DNA from: an uncultured Schlesneria sp.
GTDB taxonomy: Bacteria; Planctomycetota; Planctomycetia; Planctomycetales; Planctomycetaceae
Length of the DNA: 64,000 nt
Assembly (NCBI GenBank): GCA_903899985.1
Contig: CAIULL010000101.1
Location: forward strand, 1 to 64,000
Direction of reading: 5' to 3'
Every line of letters starts with the position of its first letter. Within the stretch, counting starts at the first letter, position 1. Made by a program: the position numbers and the translations under genes. Of this stretch, positions 9,902-19,839 are shown piece after piece. Under the pieces are notes generated by a model. The model did not search any database and was not told the origin of the DNA. It worked only from the letters and a program-made list of their open reading frames with translations.

Positions 9902-11356
9902 ATGGCTCTTTTTTCACGGTCGAATGTTTTTTGTGCGTTTCTTGTTTTACTGGTTTGTGCGCCGCTGGAAGCGCAGACGGGCAGCAATCCGATTGGCTGT
10001 GCTGTCCCGAAGCGACCAGTCCACATTTACTATGTTGATCCGATTAACGGGAGCATGAATGGAGATGGTTCAGCACAAAGGCCTTGGAGTACGTTAGCGG
10101 CTGTCGTCAGTGCCGGGTTGATTAATGGACAAAACAAAGCGAGTGGCGTTGTACACGCAGGCGACCTGATTTACCTGTTAAGCGGCGATCATGGTAGTGT
10201 GAATTTGAGTCAGTATACCGGTTCTTTCGTTAACACGGATTTTATCACGGTCCAAGCGGCACCTGGAAATACACCTGTGCTTGAGCAGTTAATCGCGACG
10301 GGGATCGCGAAATGGGTCTTCAGGGGATTGACAATTACCAATCCGAACGGACCTGCTAACGCGAGTAGTGTGTTTTTATCCAGGTTTTCCGCTTGTAATA
10401 ATATACTTTTTGATCGAAACACGATTTATTCCCAAGCGAATGTCAACAACTGGACACCAAGCGACTGGGCGGCCTTGTCATTCAGGGGTTTGGCCATTGA
10501 CGCAAATTCTGCGACGGTCACTAACAATATCGTGAAAAACGTACTCACGGGAATTGGTGTCAGCGGTGACGGGGTGATTTTTCGAGGCAACGTCGTTGAC
10601 TATTTCGCTGACGATGGAATCGACTTTCAAACGAGCAATTCAATACTTCAGTATAACGTCGTAACAAATCATTACGGGCAATGGAATAACGGGGGTCACC
10701 ATGACGGTATGCAAGGGTGGACGCTCACAAGTGATGTGTATAGTAACGTGTTGATCGACAGCAACTTCATTCTTGCCTCCACGGGGGCTTATCCGGCGAT
10801 TCCGCAGCCGACGGGTCTTGGGGACGATTATTTGCAGGGACTTTCGATTTTTGATGGAGATTGGAGTAATCTGACCGTGACCAATAACGTGGTTGGAGCG
10901 TGCGCGTACGATGGTCTGTCTCTGTACGGGATCGCAAACTCTGTCATTGAGAATAATACTGTGATCAATGTGGGGTCCGACCCGGATGCCCTGACTTGGT
11001 TAAAAGTGGGGGCGCAACCGGGGTATCCGGTCACGAACGTGACTGTTCGCAATAATATCGCAAACACGTTTCAATTGGACCGATCCGGCGGGGTGGTCGA
11101 TGACCATAACTTGACGTTTAACAATGGGTACGACAACATGTGGAGCAAGGTATCCACGAATTTGTTTGTTGCTGACCCGACGACAGTTTTCGTGCAATAT
11201 CATCCGGCGACAAGCACCTTTGATTTTAATCTCATCAAGGGAAGCCCCGCAATTGGTGCCGGCACTGCGACAAATGCGCCCACGCTTGATATTCTGAAGA
11301 GGACACGAAACCCACTGAGTATCGATATCGGTGCTTATATGTATGTCGGAAACTAA
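9902..11356 (+). CDS. Secreted right-handed parallel beta-helix protein
   Basis: A 484-residue protein with a signal peptide (hydrophobic residues about 9-21, likely cut after LEAQ). After it comes YYVDPINGSMNGDGSAQRPW, the opening seen in many parallel beta-helix proteins (pectate-lyase-like, DUF1565-type). The body has repeated short strands with Asn ladders, such as VTNNIVKN, FRGNVVDYFADDG, VTNNVVGACAYDGLSLYG and VRNNIANTF, and the end has GSPAIGAGT and DIGAYMY typical of this fold. Members include polysaccharide lyases and mannuronan epimerases as well as non-catalytic adhesins. The gene lies between two halves of a polysaccharide locus, so acting on that polymer outside the cell is plausible. 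The start is well set by AAGGA at 9891-9895. No catalytic residues can be assigned. Confidence 0.82.
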   Translation: MALFSRSNVFCAFLVLLVCAPLEAQTGSNPIGCAVPKRPVHIYYVDPINGSMNGDGSAQRPWSTLAAVVSAGLINGQNKASGVVHAGDLIYLLSGDHGSVNLSQYTGSFVNTDFITVQAAPGNTPVLEQLIATGIAKWVFRGLTITNPNGPANASSVFLSRFSACNNILFDRNTIYSQANVNNWTPSDWAALSFRGLAIDANSATVTNNIVKNVLTGIGVSGDGVIFRGNVVDYFADDGIDFQTSNSILQYNVVTNHYGQWNNGGHHDGMQGWTLTSDVYSNVLIDSNFILASTGAYPAIPQPTGLGDDYLQGLSIFDGDWSNLTVTNNVVGACAYDGLSLYGIANSVIENNTVINVGSDPDALTWLKVGAQPGYPVTNVTVRNNIANTFQLDRSGGVVDDHNLTFNNGYDNMWSKVSTNLFVADPTTVFVQYHPATSTFDFNLIKGSPAIGAGTATNAPTLDILKRTRNPLSIDIGAYMYVGN

Positions 11357-11568
11357 AAGGTGTGAAATCCGCAAGACCAGGTGTCTGTGCCATTTGAATT
11401 GAGGCGGTCTTGCGGGCTGGAAAAAGGTGATCCACGTATGAGAATCGGAAGCCGCCCCTGAGGAATTTGTTGGAAGACGACCAGAAGTTGACTGCACCTT
11501 ATGGGTGTGTTAGACCAATGGAAGGGACTCGGGAAGCGGCGGGGCGGGTAGGCCGATGTAAGGCGTGG

Positions 11569-13947
11569 ATGATCATGCATGGCAGTGGCGAGATTCGCCG
11601 TGGCATATTTTTATTAGCGATAATATCAACGCTGCTGACGATCATTAGTGGTATTGCGGTTGCCGCAAGTGAGCCGTTTGCTCCGCTGACACCAGTTTTG
11701 TCGGAATTCTGTTTCAGGTGCCATGCGGGTGAGTCCCCGGAGGGGGGACTTGATCTTGAGAAGCTGGAAACAGATCTTGAGAATCACGAGGTTGTTGAAA
11801 AATGGATTCGAGTTTTCGATCGAGTTTCCGATGGCGAGATGCCTCCGAAGCCGAGCCCCAGGCCGAACGCCGCAATGCTTCAGTCGTTTCTTGATCGACT
11901 GAGCGCACTTCTTACAGAGGCAGATGGCGGCCGGCGACATGTTCGTTTTCGACGATTAAATCGCGTCGAATATGAGAACACAGTTCGCGACCTCTTCGGG
12001 ATCAGAGTTGATCTGAAGGACTCGCTACCGGCTGATCCCAAGTCTCAGGGCTTCGACACGGTTGGCGACGTTTTGTCGATCTCGACCGAGCTATTGCAGG
12101 TCTACCTGCAGGCAACTGACGCGATTCTTGATCAAGTGTTTGGGCCTGATCGTGAACCTCCGCGCACGCAGGTGCGAATGCCGTTGGGTCACGATGAGTT
12201 TGTCAGCAGACAAATCGGACGTTATTTCGTGAAAACCGACGATGATTCGGTGGTCACATTTCAGGATCATCATTCGCCAAGCGTTTTTTATTCGGGGCGG
12301 GCGAAAGCGGCCGGCACGTTTCGAATGAGAATACAGGCGAAAGCTTATCAATCGAAGAATCGATTGATTATGGCGGTGAATGGTGGTGATGTCGTTGCAG
12401 GTCGAGGTCCAACTCACCTCGTTGGATTTTATGATATTCAGGCCGGTGACGATTGGACAATCGTCGAATTTGAGGACTATCTCGAAAAAAATGGCTGCTT
12501 CAAGATGGTTCCTTATCGACTGAACACGCCGGTCACTGGTCCAAACCGATTCAAGGGACCGGGCCTGATGATTGGTGAAGTTTCTGTCGAAGGGCCGATT
12601 GAAGACTGGCCGCCAGCCAGTCGTGGGAAACTGCTTGGGAATATCGATTTACGAGCAGCCGGGGTCGACGATGCGCGGCAAATCTTATTGCGATTGTTGC
12701 CGCGAGTGTTTCGCCGAAGAATTCAAGCCCATGAGGTTGAACCTTATCTGAATTTGACCAAATCCGCTCTGGCTGACGGGCGAACGTTTCTCGACGCCTT
12801 GAGTCTCGGGTTAAAGGGGATGTTATGTTCACCCGAGTTCCTGCTTCGAGAAGAATGGCTTTCTTCAGAGCATCCTTCCCGAATTACAAATGAAGCCCTC
12901 GCGTCGAGGATGTCCTACTTTTTATGGAGTTCGATGCCCGATGACGAATTGACGGATCGCGTCTCCAACGCCGACCGGGTGACGCCCGACGTCTTGCGAG
13001 AACAGGTCGAGCGAATGCTCAACGATCCCAAGTCGGATCGGTTCACTCAGAATTTCACAGGACAATGGCTCGGATTGCGGGAAATCAACTTCACCGAGCC
13101 TGATGCGCGGCTGTACCCGGAATTTGATGAAATGCTTCGTTACTCCATGGTGGAAGAGACGCGCCGGTTTTTTCGGGAGATTCTCGAAAAGGACGAGTCG
13201 CTTTTGGATTTCGTCGATTCAGACTGGGCGATTCTCAATGAACGTCTGGCAATTCATTACAGGATTCCGGGCGTCGTCGGGCAAGGCTTCAGGCGGGTAG
13301 CGCTTCCGAAAGGAAATGTCCGTGGAGGTGTGATCACTCAATCCAGTGTTCTGAAAATTACCGCGAACGGGACCAATACGTCACCGGTAGTTCGCGGCAA
13401 CTGGGTGCTCACGAATATTCTGGGTGAACCTTCGCCACCCCCTCCTCCGAATGTTCCAGGAATCGAGCCTGATATACGGAGCGCCAAGTCGATTCGCGAC
13501 CGATTAGCAAAGCATCGAAATATTGCCTCGTGCGCAATTTGTCATGATCGAATCGATCCACCGGGATTCGCTCTGGAAAGTTTCGACCCTATCGGCGGTT
13601 TTCGCTCAGCTTATCGGACGACTGGTGTCGGACAGCAGGTCAATCTGGCGATCAATGGTAAGAATGTCGAATTTCGGAATGGTCCGAAAGTCGTTTCGAG
13701 TGGCGAATTATCGGGGGGGCGCAAATTCGCTGATATCCGGGAATTTAAACAGCTGATTCGGCAAGACGAATCTCGAGTCGCCAGATGTCTTACGGAAAAA
13801 TTGCTCGTTTATGCTCTCGGGCGCCCGCTGACCTTTTCTGATCGTGGTACAGTAAACGCCATTGTCCGAAATCTGAGTAGCCAGAATTATGGATTTCGAT
13901 CATTGATTCGCGAAGTTGTCTTGAGTGTTGCTTTTCGAGAGAGGTAG
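11569..13947 (+). CDS. Planctomycete cytochrome-like protein (DUF1587/1595/1592/1588/1585)
   Basis: A 792-residue exported protein with the standard domain order of planctomycete multi-DUF cytochromes. After a signal peptide (about residues 12-32), a haem-binding C48-F-R-C51-H52 motif begins the N-terminal cytochrome domain. RRLNRVEYENTVRDLFGI marks DUF1587, a middle beta-rich segment and the DUF1592 block (LASRMSYFLWSSMPDDEL) follow, then DUF1588 with a second haem-like C655-A-I-C658-H659, and DUF1585 at the C-terminus (LVYALGRPLTFSD). The biochemical role is unknown; such proteins are presumed periplasmic redox proteins. The start at 11569 (or 11575) places the signal peptide at the N-terminus; the frame stays open upstream to 11467. 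The next gene is the usual DUF1552 partner, 72 bases away. Confidence 0.88.
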   Translation: MIMHGSGEIRRGIFLLAIISTLLTIISGIAVAASEPFAPLTPVLSEFCFRCHAGESPEGGLDLEKLETDLENHEVVEKWIRVFDRVSDGEMPPKPSPRPNAAMLQSFLDRLSALLTEADGGRRHVRFRRLNRVEYENTVRDLFGIRVDLKDSLPADPKSQGFDTVGDVLSISTELLQVYLQATDAILDQVFGPDREPPRTQVRMPLGHDEFVSRQIGRYFVKTDDDSVVTFQDHHSPSVFYSGRAKAAGTFRMRIQAKAYQSKNRLIMAVNGGDVVAGRGPTHLVGFYDIQAGDDWTIVEFEDYLEKNGCFKMVPYRLNTPVTGPNRFKGPGLMIGEVSVEGPIEDWPPASRGKLLGNIDLRAAGVDDARQILLRLLPRVFRRRIQAHEVEPYLNLTKSALADGRTFLDALSLGLKGMLCSPEFLLREEWLSSEHPSRITNEALASRMSYFLWSSMPDDELTDRVSNADRVTPDVLREQVERMLNDPKSDRFTQNFTGQWLGLREINFTEPDARLYPEFDEMLRYSMVEETRRFFREILEKDESLLDFVDSDWAILNERLAIHYRIPGVVGQGFRRVALPKGNVRGGVITQSSVLKITANGTNTSPVVRGNWVLTNILGEPSPPPPPNVPGIEPDIRSAKSIRDRLAKHRNIASCAICHDRIDPPGFALESFDPIGGFRSAYRTTGVGQQVNLAINGKNVEFRNGPKVVSSGELSGGRKFADIREFKQLIRQDESRVARCLTEKLLVYALGRPLTFSDRGTVNAIVRNLSSQNYGFRSLIREVVLSVAFRER

Positions 13948-14019
13948 CCGTTTTTTTGCTGAGATTTCATCTCAGCAAGACCTGTGTGGTATGAGTCGCC
14001 GTCAGCAGCAATTGAAATC

Positions 14020-15291
14020 ATGCTTAAAATCAACCGCAGAACATTTTTGAAAGGAGCAGGCATTTCGATCGCGTTGCCTCTCCTCGAGTCACACCGTCGT
14101 TTTCGAGCTGCAGACAGTCCGGAGCAACCCCGTCGGAGAATGGTGTTAATTGATTTCGGTCTGGGGCTGCATGCCCAGAATCTATTCCCGAAGAAAGCTG
14201 GATTTGATTACGAGTCGACCCCCTACCTGGACGTTTTGAGGAATTTCCGTAAGGACCTTACGGTGATCTCTGGCGTTTCACATCCCGATGTGGATGGTGG
14301 TCATTTTGCAAGGAAATCCTTTCTGACTGCTGCGCCGAAGCCAATTAGCTCGGGCTTTAAGAACTCAATTTCCGTGGATCAAAGAGCGGCAGAGCATCTT
14401 GGACACCAAACTCGGTTTCGATCGCTAACGCTGACGATGACCCCGGATTCAGGGCTGTCGTATTCACGCAGCGGTGTCGAAGTCCCGGCCGAAAGCAGGC
14501 CATCGCGGCTTTTCGTTAAGCTGTTCCTCAATGGGAATGCTCAGGAAAAGCAAAAACGGATTCAACAGCTCAGGGATGGGCGGAGTGTTATGGATACCGT
14601 TCTGGATCAGGCTCGTGTCTTGCGAAACCGACTTGGTTCAGCCGATGGAGAAAAGCTCGACCAGTATCTCACTGCGGTCCGTGAAACCGAACAATCGCTT
14701 AACAAATCGGAAGCATGGGAGTTCAGGCCCAAGCCGACTGTCGATGTCAACGCACCTGAGGATATCAACAATCAGGCGGACATTGTCGGGCGCGAAAGAT
14801 TGATGTATCAGATGATGCATCTCGCGATTCAGACAGACTCCACTCGCGTTATCACATTCTACAACCCTGGCATCAACGCAGTTCCATTGATTGCGGGAGT
14901 GACTCAGGATTACCACAATTTGTCACACCATGGGCAAGATCCTGCACGATTGGCCGAATTGAAGATTATTGAACTGGAGCAGCTGAAACTGTTTGCTGAG
15001 TTTCTCGAGAAACTTGCTGCGACACAGGAAGACGGGCGGACTTTGCTCGACGCGACAATGGTCATGCTTGGCTCAGACCTGGGAAATGGCAGCAGTCACG
15101 ACAACCACAACTTGCCAATTATTCTGGCGGGCGGCGGCTTCCGTCACGGACAGTACCTCGCGTTTGACGAGAGAAAAAACTATCCGCTGGCCAACTTGTT
15201 CGTATCGATGCTTCAGCGACTTGGGTTGGAGTCTGACAAATTCGGTTCGAGTACCGGCGCGATGAAGGGGCTCGATGTGATTGGCTCCTAG
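14020..15291 (+). CDS. DUF1552 protein with Tat signal
   Basis: A 423-residue member of DUF1552, the family that almost always follows DUF1592-type cytochromes in planctomycetes. The N-terminus, INRRTFLKGAGISIALPLLE, is a twin-arginine (Tat) signal, so the protein is exported folded, probably with a bound cofactor or metal. Later marks are SGVSHPDVDGGH near residue 85 and GSDLGNGSSHDNHNLPIILAG near residue 355, resembling the alkaline-phosphatase-like fold of the related DUF1501 family. Function is unknown; pairing with a periplasmic cytochrome suggests an oxidative or hydrolytic step on an extracellular substrate. The ATG at 14020 is chosen because it places the RR motif at residues 6-7. Confidence 0.88.
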   Translation: MLKINRRTFLKGAGISIALPLLESHRRFRAADSPEQPRRRMVLIDFGLGLHAQNLFPKKAGFDYESTPYLDVLRNFRKDLTVISGVSHPDVDGGHFARKSFLTAAPKPISSGFKNSISVDQRAAEHLGHQTRFRSLTLTMTPDSGLSYSRSGVEVPAESRPSRLFVKLFLNGNAQEKQKRIQQLRDGRSVMDTVLDQARVLRNRLGSADGEKLDQYLTAVRETEQSLNKSEAWEFRPKPTVDVNAPEDINNQADIVGRERLMYQMMHLAIQTDSTRVITFYNPGINAVPLIAGVTQDYHNLSHHGQDPARLAELKIIELEQLKLFAEFLEKLAATQEDGRTLLDATMVMLGSDLGNGSSHDNHNLPIILAGGGFRHGQYLAFDERKNYPLANLFVSMLQRLGLESDKFGSSTGAMKGLDVIGS

Positions 15292-16213
15292 GTTCGGTCG
15301 GATGAAGATCTTGCTTCCAGGAATACCAATGCTGAAAGTTTGGGCAGGAAACTCCTGTCAACCTTATTTCCGTCTCGATGTGTACGTGCGCAATCATTAA
15401 TATGTATTCATGCATCCTCGTTCATAGACTAACCGTAGCTTTTTTGTGAGAATTCATCTGTATTTATGTTAAGTTTTTTTGATGAATTTCGTATCTTTTT
15501 GCGTTGATTGTATTGACGGCCAAAAGAAGCTCGTGTCATGTGATGCGTGTTATCAGGTTGTAAGTCTATTGGTGTAAATGACTTTTCGTGTCTGCGTCTG
15601 GTTAAGCCGGGTTGTTTTGGAGTCTGTCGCGATCGTGGTTTACTGAATCATTTCAAATGGTTTTGTGTTTTATTTTATCTTGTCGCATTGATGGGATTGA
15701 GTGAACGAGTTTCTGTGAGGTGGACTGGTTTATTCATTGAGAATTCACACGAATTTCATCAGTAACTCGCTACTAAAATTCACAGTGAAACCACAGACTG
15801 AAATTGAACAGAGCCGACATGGATCGTTTCGCGTTCTCGCATGGTTTTGCCGGAGAAAGATTCTTCAAAACGTAATTCACTGTTGAGGTCGTTTTTCAAG
15901 AAATTCAGCCAATTCGATTATAAGCCAGGCGTTATAAACTCTTGGTTGCAATTCGTTTATCAAAAAGTCAGCGCAAACCTTTCGCCTTCGCTTCGGGAAG
16001 TTGTTTGCGGCATGAAAAATGCTTATCGACGGGTTTTCCAGCGTAGTTCGGCAGAAGCGACGTAGAACAGAAGCATCGTTGCAGAAATTCTTGCAGTGGC
16101 AATACGTCAAAGAACTGAATTTGGGATTCAAGCACCATTTTAGTGTGCAAATAACTGTTGTTCGAGAAATGGTTTGTTATGATTTCGGGTTGTCACTCAT
16201 AAGAAAGGCATTG
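15292..16213. other. Non-coding stretch upstream of the exosortase gene
   Basis: About 920 bases with a marked T-rich section (15430-15780) and no supported gene. Two boxes deserve note: TATTGACGGCCAAAAG at 15511-15526 and ATGCGTGTTATC at 15543-15554; near-identical boxes lie in the leader of the beta-helix gene. This is the likely promoter region of the exosortase operon. AAAGG at 16204-16208 is the ribosome binding site of the next gene. Confidence 0.5.
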
Positions 16214-17176
16214 ATGTCAGGACAAGCCAAAATTTCAGTTCAAGAGCCCCAAATGAATACCCAAGATCTGAATCGTCCCGGAGGCCGTTTGGTTCAGTTG
16301 TCTTTAGGGGCCATTCTCGGGATTTGCGTTCTCGCGCTTTCGTTTTTTTTGAGTGACATTCCGGCATGGCGTTGGATGTACGGCCTTTGGATGACAAGTC
16401 CAGACAATTCCCACGGCATCCTCGTTCCTGCGTTTGCGATTTGGCTTTTGTGGCATCGTCGCGATCTGCTTCCCTCCCAATTGCCTCCGGTTTCGATCAC
16501 CGCTGTTTTGCTCGGTGCTGGTTTGATCGTTTTTGGGGTCTTGATTCGTTGTTCTGGGATTTACACGCGAGCAATTACGGTAGAAGCTTTATCATTGGTT
16601 CCCTGTATCGCGGGGATTGTTTTGCTTTGCGGCGGTTGGGCTGTCGTACGATGGGCGTGGCCAGCCGTGCTGTTCCTGTTTTTCATGATTCCGCTTCCCG
16701 GTGTGGTCGGCGGCTTGCTGAGCGGCGTGTTGCAAAAGATCGCGACAATTTCCAGTACCTACTTATTGCAAACGATCGGTATTCCTGCTGTCTCTGAGGG
16801 GAATGTGATCTGGCTGACGCACAAACCCCTTGGGGTGGCTCAGGCCTGCAGCGGGTTGCGCATGCTGACATCATTTTTCGCTCTGTCAGCAGGGGTGAGT
16901 CTCGTGATTGAGCGGCCGATCTGGGAGAAATGTCTGATTGCCTTCAGTGCTCCTTTGATTGCAATCGTCGCGAACGTTCTGCGCATTTCCGCCACAGCGG
17001 TCGCTTATGAGTTTGGGAACGAGAAAATGGCCGAACTGATTTTTCATGACCTTGCAGGATGGCTGATGATGCCCGTTGGGCTGCTGCTGCTGTGGGCCGA
17101 GCTCTACATTGTTTCTATGATTTTTGTGGAAATCGACGAGCCCGAAGTCGGCGGGCTTGGATCACTTACGGTGTAG
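16214..17176 (+). CDS. Exosortase (EpsH-like transpeptidase)
   Basis: A 320-residue membrane protein with about eight hydrophobic helices. The exosortase/archaeosortase catalytic triad is present: Cys212 in ACSGLR, Arg257 in NVLRI and His278 in FHDLAGW. An early PDNSHGILVPAFAIWL segment is also typical of EpsH. These enzymes are thought to cut PEP-CTERM tails of exported proteins, as sortases do for LPXTG, and are nearly always encoded with exopolysaccharide genes. A PEP-CTERM substrate is encoded at 31036. The ATG at 16214 has AAAGG directly upstream; the frame stays open to 16019, but that extension is not hydrophobic and lacks conserved features. The protein could belong to a planctomycete-specific exosortase subtype, but this cannot be settled here. 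Confidence 0.93.
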   Translation: MSGQAKISVQEPQMNTQDLNRPGGRLVQLSLGAILGICVLALSFFLSDIPAWRWMYGLWMTSPDNSHGILVPAFAIWLLWHRRDLLPSQLPPVSITAVLLGAGLIVFGVLIRCSGIYTRAITVEALSLVPCIAGIVLLCGGWAVVRWAWPAVLFLFFMIPLPGVVGGLLSGVLQKIATISSTYLLQTIGIPAVSEGNVIWLTHKPLGVAQACSGLRMLTSFFALSAGVSLVIERPIWEKCLIAFSAPLIAIVANVLRISATAVAYEFGNEKMAELIFHDLAGWLMMPVGLLLLWAELYIVSMIFVEIDEPEVGGLGSLTV

Positions 17177-17270
17177 CCGATGATCAGTTTATTTTGAATT
17201 TGTATTGGTTCAGTGAGTTTGGGATTCGACTTTTGCCGTGTTGTTCGTCGTCAAATGAGGACTTTTGCAA

Positions 17271-19661
17271 ATGAGCACGAATAAAGACGATGATTTCGAT
17301 GGCCCCGGCCAGGAATTCTCGTTGCCTCATGAAATTGTGCCGATTGACCGATCACCAAAACTTATTTCGCCTCGTGCGACAGTGACGGAAACCCCGTTTC
17401 ACGTTGCCAACGAGAGTGGTGAAGTTTCGAGTGGCGGTGATTTCGATAAATACCTTCACGCATTTCGACGAAATTGGTTGCTCGGGTCGATCATTGGCAT
17501 TCTTGTCGCAGGCCCGGTTGCTGCGACCGCATGGTATATGTTCCCCGTGAAATACAACGCGGTTGAATTCGTCCGAATTTCGCAAAGTCAGTCGACATTG
17601 GTGTTTGAGACTGCTGACTCGAGTGGGCGATCGGATTACAAAGGGTATAAAAACACGCAAAAGCAATTGCTGTTGCAACCCCTTTCCCTCAGTAAAGCAT
17701 TGAAAGATCCCGAAGTCGCGACACTTCCGATCGTTCGTGAAAACGTTGATCCGATCTCATGGTTGCAAGATAAGCTTGAGGTTCAGTTCCCAGATAACTC
17801 TGAGATGATGAACATTTCGTTGAGGCTGACCGATCCGGTTGCCGCTCACAAAATCGTCAAATCGGTCGTCGATGTATACATGGCGGACGTTGTCGAAAAG
17901 GAGCGCGCGGAACGTCTTCTTCGAGTCGACCGACTCGAGAAAATTCTTGTCGCCGCTGAGGACAAGGTCCGTAAAAAACGTGGTGAATTAAGTAGTCTTG
18001 TTGATCGACTCGGCACCAGCGATACAACAACCCTGAACCTGTCTCAGCAGGCACTTTTATCTCAATTCAGCTTTCTCCGAACAGAGCTTTCTAAAGTTCA
18101 GTTCGAGATTTTGCGTGCGAAAAGCGAACTGGTGACAAAAAACGGGGGGCAAGTCAACCCTGATGGAACCGTGGACAATCCACAGGCTGCTGAAAACTCT
18201 GAGGGCGGGGGCGCGGGGGATTCTGGAAAGGATACGTCGGTATCCGAGGAAATTACTGATCCTTTCGTGCTTGAAGCACTTGAAAAAGATCCGGCTGCCT
18301 CGCAACTGTCCAGGGAAGTTGAACAGCTGAAGACGAAATTAAGTCAAGTCGACAAAAAATATGAACCCAAGATCGCTGCTTCGTATCGAGAAAAATATAA
18401 GACTCAACTCGAAACCGCAACGCAGAAGCTTCAGGATCGTACCAAACGAATCGTGCAATTAATGGCGGCCAAGAATGGCGGAACGAGTGCTGATTTGAAC
18501 CACATGAGCTTACCGCAAAAAATTGCCGCTCTTGAAAGACAGGAGTCTCATCTTCGCGAAGAAATGAACAAGCTTGAGGGCGAGTCGAGAAAATATGGCC
18601 GTTCATCAATCGACGTCGAGATGATGCGTCAGGAAATTAACGGGCTTGATCCCGTTGTGGCACGAGTCAGCGATGAAATTGAGCGGACCAAGATTGAATT
18701 GCAAGGGTCGTCGCGAATCATGCGTTACCCTTCGGCTGGTGTTCCTACGAGTGGAGAAAGCAAAAAGCGACTTCCGATCGCTGCCGCTGCAGGGCTTTTC
18801 GGGCTGTTGCTCCCGCTCGGGTTGCTGATCTTGCGTGATTCGCTCCTGAACCACGTGGACAATATTCGCTCCGTCAACAAGACCATGAATCTGCTGGTCC
18901 TCGGGACCATTCCCCGCGTGCCAATGAAGATTATGAAGCGACTGAACGACCCGACAAATATCGACGCAAAATATTGGCGCGAACGCGTTTCCGAATCGAT
19001 GTCAGCAGTGACAGCGCTGCTGCTGCGGAAATTGCAGAATGAAGGGCATCGCGTGATCATCATCTGTAGTGCCAAGTCTGGAGAGGGGAAATCCACGTTC
19101 TCTGAGCAGTTGGCTCGTAGTCTCGCCGATTCAGGTCATCGGACTCTGCTTATTGATTTCGACTTGAGGCGACCGGAACTGCATCGAAGGTTTAACGTTC
19201 CGCTGGAACCAGGTGTGTGTCAGGTACTGCGAGAAGGGCTGGATTTAACGCAGGCCGTTAAGGAGACGAAGTCACCGAATCTCACGCTGCTGACTGCTGG
19301 CGAGAACGTCGGAAGTCTTCTTCGGGACTCGGCGAACGGATCGCTTGATGCGTTGTTTAAACGATGCCGAACTGAATATGAGCTTGTCATCGTTGACTCA
19401 TGCCCTTTGTTGCCTGTTGTCGATGGACGAGTCATTGGCCAGTACGCTGACAGCGCGATACTGACAGTGGTAAAAGATGTCAGCCAGCTGGGGCAGGTGA
19501 ATGCGGCCCGTGACATTTTGAACAACTACGACATCAATATCCTGGGATGTGTCGTTTCAGGCGAAGATTCCGGTGGATACTATCACAATTACGGTCCAAC
19601 TCACGACAGATCAGTGATCGCGAAGGGTGTCACGTCATCGCGATCGACGAGTGCGATGTAG
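17271..19661 (+). CDS. Wzc-like polysaccharide chain-length regulator / tyrosine autokinase
   Basis: A 796-residue fusion of a Wzz-type chain-length domain and a CpsD/CapB-type bacterial tyrosine kinase. Membrane helices are at about residues 70-92 and 502-523, flanking a long periplasmic coiled-coil part. The cytoplasmic kinase has Walker A SAKSGEGKSTF near residue 603, Walker A' LLIDFDLRRPE and Walker B LVIVDSCPLL. The short C-terminal tail contains a small tyrosine cluster, GGYYHNYG, the probable autophosphorylation site. Such proteins control polymer length and export with the outer-membrane secretin Wza, which is not in the window. Unusual is a Gly/Glu/Asp-rich loop around residues 300-325 in the periplasmic domain. 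GAGG at 17257-17260 supports the ATG at 17271. Confidence 0.92.
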   Translation: MSTNKDDDFDGPGQEFSLPHEIVPIDRSPKLISPRATVTETPFHVANESGEVSSGGDFDKYLHAFRRNWLLGSIIGILVAGPVAATAWYMFPVKYNAVEFVRISQSQSTLVFETADSSGRSDYKGYKNTQKQLLLQPLSLSKALKDPEVATLPIVRENVDPISWLQDKLEVQFPDNSEMMNISLRLTDPVAAHKIVKSVVDVYMADVVEKERAERLLRVDRLEKILVAAEDKVRKKRGELSSLVDRLGTSDTTTLNLSQQALLSQFSFLRTELSKVQFEILRAKSELVTKNGGQVNPDGTVDNPQAAENSEGGGAGDSGKDTSVSEEITDPFVLEALEKDPAASQLSREVEQLKTKLSQVDKKYEPKIAASYREKYKTQLETATQKLQDRTKRIVQLMAAKNGGTSADLNHMSLPQKIAALERQESHLREEMNKLEGESRKYGRSSIDVEMMRQEINGLDPVVARVSDEIERTKIELQGSSRIMRYPSAGVPTSGESKKRLPIAAAAGLFGLLLPLGLLILRDSLLNHVDNIRSVNKTMNLLVLGTIPRVPMKIMKRLNDPTNIDAKYWRERVSESMSAVTALLLRKLQNEGHRVIIICSAKSGEGKSTFSEQLARSLADSGHRTLLIDFDLRRPELHRRFNVPLEPGVCQVLREGLDLTQAVKETKSPNLTLLTAGENVGSLLRDSANGSLDALFKRCRTEYELVIVDSCPLLPVVDGRVIGQYADSAILTVVKDVSQLGQVNAARDILNNYDINILGCVVSGEDSGGYYHNYGPTHDRSVIAKGVTSSRSTSAM

Positions 19662-19690
19662 TCACAGTGTGAGGGGGGAAACCTCCTCTT

Positions 19691-19705
19691 TGACAATCAT
19701 TGTCA
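19691..19705. promoter_or_regulatory. Perfect 15-bp palindrome, candidate operator
   Basis: TGACAAT-C-ATTGTCA is perfectly symmetric around one base, in the 178-bp gap between the tyrosine-kinase gene and the EpsI gene. Dyads of this size often bind a dimeric regulator. A weak GC hairpin (GAGGGGGG/CCTCCTC) lies just before it at 19670-19688. Confidence 0.4.
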
Positions 19706-19839
19706 GCTTTTCCCACGTTATTCAGTCCCGGGTTTTGCTGAGATTCCAAAAATGACACGGGCAGTGTGTCCTGTGACTTTTAGAACTCACAGTGTCCTTG
19801 AGAAGTTTTTCGCATTCGATTCTTTATACGGAGCTAAAC

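Noticed and set aside
16019-16213. N-terminal extension of exosortase
   Set aside because: The added residues are basic and not conserved in exosortases; AAAGG just before 16214 marks the real start.
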